Shown in pieces: positions 23,597 to 34,605 of a DNA stretch of 64,000 nt (positions within the stretch are counted from its first letter, which is position 1; every line of letters begins with the position of its first letter). The translations under genes and the position numbers were made by a program. The notes beneath the pieces are model-generated. The model was given only the letters and a program-made list of their open reading frames with translations, made no database searches and was not told the DNA's origin. This DNA is from Sambucus nigra (Eukaryota; Streptophyta; Magnoliopsida; Dipsacales; Adoxaceae), in the NCBI GenBank assembly GCA_949130495.1, contig OX422207.1:709748456-709812455 (forward strand), read 5' to 3'.

Positions 23597-26444
23597 GGTA
23601 ATTCTTCTCGTGAGGCTTAAGCTTACGGGAAGCATAAGCTATGGCATGTCTCTCCTGCTGTAATACACTCCCAAGCCCTTGCAAAGACGCATCGGTGTAA
23701 ACCAAATACTCAACTCCCGGTCTCGGTAATGCTAACACAGGTGCTGAGGTCAATTTATCCTTCAATTCATCAAATGCCAACTGACAGGCATCACTCCAGA
23801 TGAATGGCACACCCTTACGAGTCAGATGTGTCAAAGGACCCTCTATCTTCGAGAAACCCAGGATAAACCTCCTGTAGTATCCTGCTAGGCCCAAGAAACT
23901 ACGAATCTCAGTCGGTGTCGTATTTGTCCCCACTACCTTACCGCGGATACTTTCCCCGGATCAACAGATATCCCCCGGTCAGAAATAATATGTCCCAAAA
24001 ATGGGATCTCCTTCAACCAAAACCTGCACTTCTCATATTTTGTATACAACTCGTTCTGACGGAGTGTCTGCAAAACTTGCCTCAAATGCTCGGCGTGATC
24101 CTCCTCTGTCTGGGAGTAAACCAGAATATCATCAATGAAGACAATGACGAACTCATCTAGGAAATCCCTGAACACTCTGTTCATCAAGTCCATAAACACT
24201 GCTGGAGCGTTGGTCAAACCAAAAGGCATAACCCGAAACTCATAAGAACCATATCTCGACAAGAACGCAGTCTTCGAGACATCCTCCTCCCTGATACGCA
24301 ACTGATGGTATCCAGATCTCAAATCAATCTTCGAGAAGAAAGAAGCTCCTCTCAACTGGTCGAATAAGTCATCGATTCGAGGCAACGGATACTTATTTCG
24401 TATCGTGACCTTATTCAACTCTCGGTAGTCCACACACAATCTCAGTGAACCGTCCCTCTTCTTCACAAACAAAACTGGAGCGCCCCAAGGTGAGGTACTC
24501 CTGCGAATAAAGCCCTGACCTAACAGCTGCTCTATCTGATCTCGTAGCTCTCGCATCTCTGCCGGAGCCATACGGTACGGTGCACGTGCTATAGGCCTCG
24601 TATCTGGCAATAGGTCTATAACAAAGTCTATCTCTCGACTGGGGGGTAGGCCTGGTATCTCCTGAAACACATCCGAATACTCCCTGACGAATGGGATCGA
24701 ATCTAAAGGAATCACAACCTCCTTAGAGGTATCCTCCTCTAGGTAATACAAATGAGCGGTCGAGCCTCCCTCTGGGCGAGGCATCGCCACTACAAACATC
24801 TCTTGCCCCGAAATGGCAAAAACAATGCTCCCGTTGAAGCAATCAATCATGGCCCTATAATCAGCGAGCCAATCCATACCGATAATCACATCGTGAACAT
24901 GAATATCTAATACCAACATATCTGCTGGTAATACCAAACTACCAATCTCTACCCCCACTCCCCGGCATATAAAGAATATAAGTGACCCACTCCCCAATGG
25001 TGAGTCGACACACGTCACTGTGCTCTCTGCCGTAGCTAACAATCCTAAGGCTTTCGCGAAATGTGTAGCTATAAAACAATGTGTAGCCCCCGTATCAAAT
25101 AATACCCGACCCATAGTGCCATGAATAGGAAACGTACCCTCAATCGCGGGTGGTGCCTGTGGAACTGCTGCCTGGTGGACGTTGTAGATACGTCCATACT
25201 GTAGCTGCCCCTGCTGAACTGGGACTGCTGGAATGGGTGGCAAAGCTGCCATCTGTGGCGATGCGGGGAGAGCGGAGGGAAACATAGGCCTCTGCGGCTC
25301 CTGGCGAGCACCCTGCTGCTGTTGCTGTGGGGCCCTGCCCCTATCAAGACAATCCTGTCGTTTATGGCCAGTCTTGCCACAAACAAAACACTTCCCTGGG
25401 AAGTTCCCTCCTCTCTGCCCCTACGGTCCCCGGCCTTGGTGGCTGTTACCGTTCCTCCCTTGGCCCTACTAGCCCTGCTGAAACTGCTGCCCATTCTGCC
25501 CCTGTTGGCCCTGATGGCCGTTTGGACCCTGATGGCCCTGACAGAAACCTCCTTGTCCGTGCCTGTAATTCCCTGATCTGAACCTCTTCTGATCCCCCTG
25601 CTGGGAACCCTGCTCACCCTGTCTCTGCTCCTGAACAGATTGTGCCCCACCGGCACCATGTCCTCTTGTCCTGCCCTGACGGCTAGACTCTCCCGACCTC
25701 TTGCCCTCAGCCATATGAAAGCGGTGATCCTGGCAGTGTAACAAAGAAGCGTTAACCACATCAGAATACGTGGCCAATGAAAGGTTCCCTAACAGATGCT
25801 GACGGATCCTCCATGTCAACCCGTCGGTGAATTTCTTAATCTTCTTCTTCTTCTGTTGGTATCTCATCCGGAACGATATTCAAAAGATTCGTGAACTCGG
25901 CCTCATACTCGGCCACGGTTTTACCCTCTTGCTTCAGATTCATCAGTTTCCTCCTCATTTCTGTATGAACAGCTGACAAAAAGTACTTGCGGTCGAACTG
26001 CACCCAAAAGTCCTGAATAGTGAGAGCATCCCTCTCCTTCATGGTGGTAATAGACTCCCACCACTGCAGTGCAGATCCAACTAGCTTGAAAGTAGCTAGC
26101 ACCTGCTTCTGAACGTCCGTGCACTCATACATCCTCAAGTGCCTCTGCATATCCTTCCTCCATTGGCTCGAGACTACCACATCTGAGCTACCTGCAAACT
26201 CTGGCGGATGCTCTTTCTGAAAAGCGTCACGTACACGTTCCCAAGCAGAAGGGAATGCATTTGCCTGTACTGGCGCGGCAATCGGCGCTTGAGGTGTTGC
26301 CTACTGGACTACGGCAATTGCGGCATTTACCGCTCGGGCTACAATAGCTGCAACCTCAGCGGCGTTCATCATGCCCTGAACTGGAGCGGGCTGGGGTTCG
26401 GGCGTTGCATCCCTGGGAACTCGTCGTGCACGTCGTGGAGGCAT
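23597..26444 (-). pseudogene. gag-protease-RT-partial RNase H of element A
   Basis: ATG at 26442-26444 (MPPRRARR), with TTTCAG before it. gag has a TAG stop near 26300 and a frameshift at about 25845-25867 inside a (GAA)n expansion. Zinc knuckle [14 protein letters not shown] lies about 25350-25392, flanked by two TAG sites (adjacent TAG TAG near 25465 and one near 25420). Protease LFDTGATH (about 25105), RT with LRSGYHQL and FIDDILVYS read through to 23936; a second frameshift at about 23933 leads into RNase H (YTDASLQGLG). The protein then runs out of RNase H at HEKNYP into LTR sequence at the deletion junction. Same lineage as B but distinct in sequence. Confidence 0.9.
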
Positions 26445-26613
26445 CTGAAATAAGAATAAAGTTTATAAGTTCATTGTTTATAAATTTCAAATAGCTGAAG
26501 AACGAAGCATACACAAAAAGAGTGCAACAGTCCTAAAATATAGGGCTCTATATCAAAGAAACTTAGCGGAAACATAATAGCCATACAGATCCTAAAGGAC
26601 ACTAGAACCTGAT

Positions 26614-26625
26614 GCTCTGATACCA
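26614..26625 (-). other. Primer-binding site of A (tRNA-iMet)
   Basis: On minus TGGTATCAGAGC, two bases from the 5' LTR end at 26628. Confidence 0.9.
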
Positions 26626-26627
26626 CC

Positions 26628-29532
26628 TGTGACATCCCGACTAATTAAATACCGGGTAGCTACTCCTCTATTAAATTAATTCAAAATGCCAAGTTGGCTC
26701 AGCTAATAGCATCACTATCGAAAACATTTTTATTATTTCTAACCACCTAGTATTTAAAAAGTAAGTTGCCAAATTTTAATTAAAGTCTGATTAACATGCA
26801 ACAAGTGTAATGAAGAATAATAACACCATTCACCATACCGAAGTAAATAGAATAACCATCACATAATGTAAATAAAGTCTGGAGGAAAACTCCTCACTAC
26901 AAAACCACAAACTGAAATAACCAAACTGAATACAGAATCAATACATGACAAAGTCTGAAAAACTGAAATGGAAAGATGTCTCTAATAGAAATGGGCAACA
27001 TGCCCTACAACTGATAAATAATGAATCAGGAATCCAAATGGTAGAAGCGTCTAAAAGCAAATCCATGTAGCTTCCACAAACAGCTACAGCTCGTCAGCTG
27101 AATGAGTATCCTATGCATGGTGTCCTTGTGGCTGGGCACCTAAAAATGGTTTTACAAGAAAATAGATTTGAAAGCAAACGGGTCAGAGCCCGAATGTGGA
27201 GATATTTTAAAAACCTGCAAGTGCTTTAAAAACATTTAAAACATTAAATGCAAAGTACATGTTAGGACGTGCACTCACATGGAATTCTCACCTCTCGTCT
27301 AACTGTGCACTCCTAACGTAAGTACCCATCTAACCACTAGCTAAGTGACATCATATCTAGCTAGACTGTCATAGGTTCTACCCTTATTACTCGGTTCCCA
27401 TTAACATTATAACGATCTCAATTAAATAGGGGCTTAACTTAAATTTCAGGTTCTCATATAAAAGTAATACAACTCATTATAGATCATCCCTTTTATTTTA
27501 TTCCATAGTTACACACAATACCATATGAAAGTTCTCAGTTTATTAAGTGTATATTTTCCACAACATAAATATACAATATAAGCACCCCGAGACTAAGCTG
27601 CGGTGCACACATACTCTGCTATCCATCCCGGTACATCACGTACATTAGGAATCACGTATTCTGAATCTCTCAGAAATCGTTCAGATAACACAAATCACAA
27701 ACAGTGGAGGCGAACACAGTCACATCACATGGGTCACGCACATACCTATGCTCCCACGATCAGCGGACTTATTAACATCCCAATAAGTCTTTCTCTGACC
27801 TATGTTCATCGAGGTAACCAGTCTAAATCCGGGCAACACAAGGATTAGAGGGCCCTAAGCGAACGCAAACCTCCCGTGATAGCAAGTATGGTGGGTATGT
27901 CATACATACAAATCATATACCAATACTAAGTAAGCACCCATCTTAGTAATCACCGTAGTTTAATTGTAGTACTTAACGCATTCTCGTACCAACTTAATGT
28001 ATACACAACTTATATAATCCCGGTCCATATTTATACGTGCCATAATTTATTCTCACGTCGTAGTAGGCACTCACGTCTCGACTCAAATGTCTATTTGGTT
28101 TGATCCACACTTATATAATTTACTCCTCATTATACCTCAAATGTCCCAAGCATACTAATACAACATCAAAGGAATGTTATCTCTATCCTCGAATAAGTTT
28201 ACGGGACTCCAAAAATCAAAACAGGCCAAAAAGGCCTAAATTGCCAGCTCGTTAGAAGTCTCGTTCGAACGAGGCTGTTCGAACGAGAGTTCGTTCGAAC
28301 GAACTGGTCTATCTAACAAGATCTCGTTCGAACGATATTATCGAACGAACGTCCCTCTCGTTAGAACACCAAACTGTCAACTCGTTCGAACGAGTTTGTT
28401 CGAACGACCTGGGTAGGTCTTCTAACGAGTGACCAGATTCAAGCCCAGAAATCTTATATTCGTTTTTCCAATTTCTCTACACCTCAAATCTCATCCAAAC
28501 CTCAATCTAACAATTGTTTAAGGTCTTTATCGTCCCTAAACATGTTAAAGTCACATACTAACGTATTTTAAAGGATTAATTCTTCCTACACATCATCAAA
28601 TCACAAGTCTCTACTCTTTTCCCCAATTTTTCAAGAACATAAACCCTAGATTTTTATCATCATTAATTCCCAGAATTTAATCCGTTTTTACATCACATAA
28701 ATTAGTATTTCTCTTAATTCAATCTTCCAATCACGTTTCTACATGCAAACCTATACCCAAAATTAAATTAACAACTTCCAATTTCATGGGTTTTTCTTTA
28801 TCTCTCAAACAAGAATGATTATTAAGATTTCTAACATGGAAGAAACATTTACTGCATAAAAATGTAAATTAAATCACTTGCCTTGATTCGATCTCTAATT
28901 TTTATGACGATTTCCTCTCTTTCTGCAGAATTCCCTCTCTCTCTCTTTCTCCAAGCTTCTTCTCCAATGGCTATGGTGGCTAGGGTTTTGTTTTGGGAAA
29001 ATATTGGAAACCTAATCTAATAACCCCCGTAGCTTAATGGGTCAATAAGGGTTGGTTAGTGGGTTTAGAGGGTCAATTTCCAATCAGATAAAAACTCTTA
29101 ATTTTCGTCACTTTTAATCTCCTAAAATACAAAATTATCAAACTACCCTTATAAGATGCCGGTATGGCCTAAAAATACCCTGGGACCCAAACTAAACCCC
29201 CGGCTAGTGTTTTCTGACTATCTCGACCCTTTCGGACGCGTTGGCGCACTCAAAACAACCATACGGTTAATAGAATTTAAATTCACTTTTATAAATAAAA
29301 TAATTATATCCTGACGCGACTGTCACACGCGTCCCAATAAAATGACCAAATTGTCGTATATCAATCTCACGACAAATTTCATAATTCAATATTCATATAA
29401 CATCATATATACTCAATATAGTCAAATAACAACTCACATCTCGCTAGTATTTTACCCGGATTAATTCCCAATTAATTCTCATTTAATTAATTAATCCCAA
29501 AATAAATATTGCCAAAAATACGGGGTATTACA
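26628..29532 (-). mobile_element. 5' LTR of A
   Basis: 2,905 bp, TGTGACATCCC...GGGGTATTACA. The only full LTR of A. Contains a minus-strand TATATAAG near 28110-28119 and the palindrome cluster at 28246-28425. Confidence 0.9.
28246..28425. repeat. TTCGAA palindrome cluster in LTR of A
   Basis: Multiple perfect palindromes such as CTCGTTCGAACGAG and GTTCGTTCGAACGAAC, spaced by unique sequence. The matching cluster in the other LTR is split by element B (11640-11683 and 22622-22775). Confidence 0.85.
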
Positions 29533-30942
29533 GGTTATTCATTTTGCTAGTGTTGGGAGTTTTCATGGTGGCGTCAAGCGGCGACGTCGTTCATTTATGG
29601 TTTCTGCCATACTTGAGGATGTTTTCGAACATCCTTTTCTATGATTAGGGAAGTCTGACCTTGGCGGCCCTTTACTTTTCTCTGGATGCATTTAGCCGGT
29701 GCTGCCGGCAGACCTTTACTGGGGCCACGTACCATCTTGAGGTATTCTTCAGTTTGTGCATTTCTCTTCATGCATTCGCATTTTCCTTTCATGCATTCGC
29801 ATTTTCCTTATGCGTCTCTTTTTTGCTTGTGAATTCAGACGTGGTTCTATGAGGTGATTGGGTGCAATACCCCGCTGATCGCTTTGAAGGAAGACACTGT
29901 TGGGGACTTCTGTTGCTTGTATCGATGGCGTAAGACCAATCGACAGTCGAAGGGATCTCTCTCCCTGGAGGCGGTGCGTCAGGTCTTGAATGACCTGACC
30001 AGTGGTAGGGTAAGACTCTTTCCATTTTAGTCTTAGTTTTTGCACCTTTTCATCTTGTATTGATTTGTGCTTGCTTGGAGATTTTTAGGTGACCTTTTAT
30101 CCCTGGGGGATAGCCATTCAGGATGCGGGGGTGACTGGGGTGAATACGTGAATGAGGGGTTTGCAGGCGCATGAGTTCGGCCATTCCTGGTATCTCGGGG
30201 AGAGGGTAGTTCGTCAGATTGCCGAGGAGGAGGTGGTGGTGCCCCTCGCGTAGCCTCCTACGTCTATGAGGAAGGAGCGACTGATGTTGGAGGATAAGAG
30301 GATCGCGGGGATGATTGGCGAGTCCTACTTGCTGTACACCGATACATCCGTGCCGTATGACTATATGGATTTTGTGACGAGCTGGTTGATGGCGCCCAAC
30401 ATATATGATGCGCTGCCCTTCCCTCTGGTAGGTTCGAGTCAGGCGGTGGGGTCTTCCCACAGTGGTGGTGATCCATCGACATATGCGGTGACGGCGACCT
30501 CGGAGGTCCCTTTTGTGTGGTTGCATACCCCTTATTACAACATCCGGCGGGCTGATGGAGGGATGGTGCCTATGCTGTACCATCCTCATGCGATGGATCC
30601 AGAGGAGTTGGGTTTGACAGAGGAGGTCCATCGACGTGCGGTATACCTTTCTGTTCCTCTCTTTATTTTTTGTTTTGGTCATTCCTGTTTTGATACTGAT
30701 TTTTCCTTTCCTTGCAGCAAGTTCGGGTGTCGACCACTTGGCTCAAGGACATTAGAGATTGGATATCTTCGGCGACTGCCCATATTCGGGATGCGGTTCC
30801 CGTTCCTTCTTATCTGGTGCAGTCTTATTCATTCGGAGAGGACTCGGGCTCAGGTAATGGTGGTGCGTCGTCTCGCCGTAGGGGGAAGAGAGCGCGTCGA
30901 GGGGGTGGAAGCTCTTTAGAGAGAGAGAGAGAGAGGGAATGA

Positions 30943-31443
30943 AATGTGGGTTCGGGCTGAGTCCCGTTATTTTGGCTTTTCTTTTCTTATTTCCTGCAAA
31001 ACTGATGTAACACAGAACATAAATATATGCAATGCAATTGGAGTTTTTTTATTATTATCTTTTATTAATGATGAATGAATGCATGCACATGCACTTTTTA
31101 CTTTGTTACTGAGACCGTAAAAAAGGAATATTTTTGGAATTTTCGAAGGAAAGCTTTTATTTAAAAGGGGAATCCTATAAGGAGAAAACAGGATTCTTTC
31201 AATTCTTTTGAGAATATCAATTTATTTTTATTGAGTTTTTTGATTTGTCAAAAGAGGAAAGGAGGAAATTTCCAAAAATGGGGGGTTGTCGATCGGTAAT
31301 CACCCTGACCTACCTATCGGCAGTTTAGTCTAGTCCCATCATTTGAAGGCTTTTATTGGTACCCTCTTCATCCCTTGGTACCTTATGGCGTAGGATTCCC
31401 TCCGATTTCTGCAGGGATTATGTCCCTTGTGAGGATTTTTAAG
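30943..31443. other. Spacer between the two antisense genes
   Basis: AT-rich. Holds the 3' flank of the PMD gene and, near 31286-31323, TTGTCGATCGGTAA and CCTATCGGCAG, partial matches to the palindrome of the LTR and PMD promoter. Confidence 0.5.
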
Positions 31444-31450
31444 TATAAAA
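31444..31450 (+). promoter_or_regulatory. TATA box of the DUF7745-like gene
   Basis: TATAAAAAGGG, about 75 bp before ATG at 31526, with a pyrimidine-rich leader between. The diverged palindrome half-sites lie about 120-160 bp upstream. Confidence 0.5.
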
Positions 31451-31525
31451 AGGGAGAAGGGTGGAGTGTTCTCATCACACTTTTGCATCCTCATCTGCCT
31501 ACCCATTATCTTTTAGTCTTGCAAG

Positions 31526-32815
31526 ATGGCTCTCCCTGATAGCATTCAGTTTGTCAATTACCTCGAAGCCTTGGAAGTTATGTGCTCTTATAATGTCGAC
31601 TATGATGCCTTCAACATACGTCGAGGCTCCTTGTGGCACAATCAGCCTATTGAGTGGAATATGTTGATGGCAGTGGTACAATTCTGGTACCCCGAAGACC
31701 ATGTATTCCGCTTTGGGTTGGAAGAAGTTTGTCCTACCTACGAGGAATTTTCTGCCATACTGGGTGTGAATCCCAGTGTTGCTGCGGATTTGCCCGAATT
31801 TTCCCATTCTCATAGGGATTTATTGGTCGGGCTTCTTCATATCTTGCCTTAGGCGGCCAGGTCATTGGTTGCTGGAGGAACGATCTCCCTCCCGGCGGTG
31901 CTGCAGTCCGTGCATTTTCGGGAAGTAGGAGATGCCGGCTATGCTGGAGCCGTGGTTCTGGGCCTGGTTTAAAAATTGTTGTTGGTGATTGGGGAGGTGC
32001 AATTGGACCCACAACTTGCAGTCATTACTTCATGGATGTCATACTGTTGCAATCCTGTGGCGGTGATATTGGCGGAGACTCTGAATGGCCTGGATGCCTG
32101 GAGAGAAGGTCGTTCTGACTTTTTAAGGGGTAGTCCGGTGATGTTGTTCATGTGGTTGTCTGAGAGATTCTTCTTGTCGACTCCTCCAGAATATCCTTTA
32201 TCGGTTGTACCCAACTTCTTTTCGCGCTACTTCATCCGCGTTGGCCTGTATGTTGAGAACTGGGAGAATTGGTTTGTGGAGCACGAGGCTCGTAGGCTGT
32301 ATTAGTCCGTGCCTTGGTGGGGATAGTTGCAGCATATCCTGGAACAAGGAGAGTATTCATATGTGCGGCTGGTTGGTCTCAAACAGACCTCTTTTTATTT
32401 CCCTTGGCTGCTTCTGCACCAATTTGGCTGGGCGCAGGTTGTGCCCCCTCGGACCTCAAATTTCTTTCCAGTAGAAGATTTGGCTGAGCGCCTGTGTTTG
32501 TTGCTTGGGTCTCTGTGGGAAAATCGGCGTCCATAGACCCGTCCTTCTCAGTCTATCGGGAAGGTTTACCATGTCCCCAAAGATTATATGAGGTGTTTGT
32601 GGAGGAAAGTAGTCAGCAAGATGTTGGCAGTAGAGACTGGTCAAAGATGGTTTATTTTATCTGAATCCATGGAAGGAGGTGTTGTGGTCTTTTCTAATAT
32701 GGTTAAGTATCATCGATCCATGGAATGTTTGCGGCACTCTATTCAGGCAGGAGAAACTTGGGATCCTCAGGATGTAAATGATGAGGGTACAGGATCTTCG
32801 GATAGTTGTGGGTAG
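31526..32815 (+). pseudogene. DUF7745-like antisense gene of element C
   Basis: One uninterrupted frame of 430 codons on plus, antisense to gag-pol, from ATG in GCAAGATGG. Early features: LWHNQPIEWN, FWYPEDHVFRFGLEEVCPTYEEFSAILG, the pattern of the DUF7745 family found in plant retroelement antisense genes (recognised by memory of the pattern, not by search). Later PFW-type hydrophobic stretches such as FYFPWLLLHQFGW. Stops at 31850 (TAG), 31970 (TAA), 32303 (TAG), 32324 (TAG) and 32534 (TAG), no frameshift, natural end TAG at 32813. No introns seen, unlike its PMD neighbour. Function unknown. Confidence 0.65.
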
Positions 32816-33289
32816 GACTCCTAGGGAGTTTATTTATGTAATAGGGAATGTATGTGGGGATTTTATTTGGCTTTTTATGGTGGCGGGGAAGGGAGTTATC
32901 CGTTCATTTTTCTTATGTAATCTGTACTGTAATTTCTTATTAATGAAATAAGCAAGTTTCTGATCATCCAGCTGTGCCTTTCGATGAGTTTTGTATTTTG
33001 AATTATCTATACTGATCGCTAAGGCATACATAATCCTCTTGTTCAAATAATTTTATAATGAACCACCGTTCTCGGAGGTAAGAAAAGAATAGTATTTTGT
33101 GAAAAAGAAAGGGTCGCACTCATGTGAGGAGTATGAGCTGCCTACGTACCTCTGGGGTTTTTGAAAAGTTTTTAAATAGTTTTTGTCGAGGATCAGGCCC
33201 ATGTAGTTCTGGGTAGAGGGAAATGAAGAGCTTTTTTTTTTTAGAATAGAAGGGGGATGAGAAGAGTCGTAGCGTGCTGAGATTTCGGA
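32816..33289. other. Tail-to-tail spacer between DUF7745-like gene and integrase
   Basis: No gene. The ends of the plus-strand gene and of minus-strand pol face each other. AATGAAATAAGC near 32943 could be a polyadenylation signal of the plus gene. Confidence 0.45.
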
Positions 33290-34575
33290 CTAGGGGTAGA
33301 ATTTCTTTAGATGGTCCAGATTGACTGGACGAGCCATCTCTTCCCCATCCAGGTCAGTGAGCATGGAGGCACCGCCGGATAAGATTTTCTTCACAATGTA
33401 GGGGCCGCTCCAATTGGTCTTGAATTTCCCTCTGGGGTCCCAGATGGGTTCTGTTATCTCTTTTAGGGCTAAATCCCCCTCCCGGACACCGCGGTCCTTG
33501 ACTCTCTTGTTGAATAATCGAGCTATTCGGCGATGGTACCCCTGTATATGATAAAGATCTTTTAATCTTCTTTCATCTAGGAGGGCTAGCTCATAAAGAC
33601 GGCTTTGGCACCAGTCTTCTTCACTAACCTTGCTTTCGAGCATGACGCGTAGCGAGGGTATTTCCAGCTCCACAGGGGGACTGCTTCCATGCCGTAGACC
33701 AGGGAGTAAGGGGTAGCCCCAGTAGAGGTTCGGATTGAGGTTTTATATCCCCAGAGGGCGTATGGGATCCGGTCGGCCCAATCCCTACAGATTTCGGTCA
33801 TCTTGTTGATGATGGCTTTGAGGTTCTTGTTGGCGGCTTCAACTGCACCATTGGTCTGAGGTCGGTAGGGAGAAGATTTGTGTCTCTAAATCCCGTACTC
33901 GTTGACAACTTCTGTGACTTCTGCTTCGAAGTGTAACCCGTTATCTGACACTAGCTCATGCGGGACCCCATATCGGCAGATGATATTCTTCTTGATGAAT
34001 TTGGCCACTTTCTTAGCGTTCAACACTGCGTATGACTCAGTTTTGACCCATTTGGTGAAGTAATCGATGGAGACTAGGATGAACTCATGTCCGTTTGAAG
34101 CCTTTGGTGTAACCTTCCCAATGATGTCGATACCCCAGGTAGAGAACGGCCAGGGAGAGGTAATGTTGTATAACTCTCACGGAGGCAAGTGTTGAAGATT
34201 GGAGAATTATTGGCATTTGAGGCATCTCCGGACATAGGCGGTGAAATCCTGGGTCATGGTGGTCAAGTAGTAACCCTATCGGATGATCTTCTTAGCGATC
34301 ATGTGACCATTCATGTGGGGTCCGCACTCCCTGCTGTGGATTTTCTGTATTGTTTTCTCAATCTCAGCCCCTGCGATGCAGTGTAGATGAGTTCCATCGA
34401 AATTCCTCTTGAGTAGAGCTTTATGACAGATGATGTATTGGGCGGCCAGTCTTCGGAGGGTTGTTCGGTCCTTCTTGTTGGAACCCTCTGGATACCTACC
34501 ATATTTGAGGAGGCACCAGATATTATAGTGCCAACAATCGGCTGGTTCGGGATCTTCGGTGGAGACAAGATCCAC
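33290..34575 (-). pseudogene. Integrase of element C
   Basis: Fragments of one integrase: HHCC region around 34330-34190 (HMNGH...C..C), catalytic core with WGIDIIG, SDNG and PYRPQTNGAVEAANK (about 34130-33830), and a C-terminal part 33673-33290 ending DLDGEEMARPVNLDHLKKFYP. Several stops interrupt it (for example after KCQ and YGI) and a frame change near 33640. The core residues D, D and E remain. No chromodomain follows, as expected for Tat elements. Confidence 0.85.
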
Positions 34576-34605
34576 ATGGCAGAAATGGGTCGATTTGTCT
34601 TACTT

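Larger units (their letters stand above)
10022..29532 (-). mobile_element. Tekay-like chromovirus A, nested in C, deleted 3' end
   Basis: Flanks GATTA (10017-10021) and GGTTA (29533-29537) form a 5-bp target duplication with one mismatch. Ends are TGTGACACC and GGTATTACA. Minus orientation: 5' LTR 26628-29532, PBS for initiator tRNA-Met at 26614-26625, gag to RNase H 26444-23597, then a deletion that removes the rest of RNase H, integrase, chromodomain, PPT and 288 bp of the 3' LTR. The 3' LTR remains as 10022-11683 plus 22622-23596, split by element B. Own length about 8.57 kb. Confidence 0.9.
9286..30942 (+). pseudogene. PMD (plant mobile domain) gene, antisense in C, split by nested elements
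   Basis: Exons inferred from GT...AG borders and frame: 9286-9486, 9569-10021 joined across the nested insertion to 29538-29741, 29839-30009, 30089-30640 and 30718-30942. All lengths are multiples of three and the frame is kept throughout, about 600 codons. Start AAGAAATGG is a good plant context. PMD-like landmarks: WWDTTHTFHFGFGEM (exon 2), a hydrophobic helix just after the insertion, YLYRWRK-like residues in exon 3, WYLGERVVRQ in exon 4, and a basic tail RRRGKRARRGGG that could be a nuclear signal. Premature stops: 9815-9817 TAG, one TAG near 29640, one TGA near 30149, one TAG near 30252. PMD domains occur in cellular MAIL1/MAIN proteins and in retrotransposons; role here unknown. Confidence 0.75.

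Noticed and set aside
9286..30942. PMD sequence as a cellular MAIN/MAIL gene
   Set aside because: It lies inside C between pol and the 3' LTR in antisense, the usual place of retroelement-borne copies, and is interrupted by stops.
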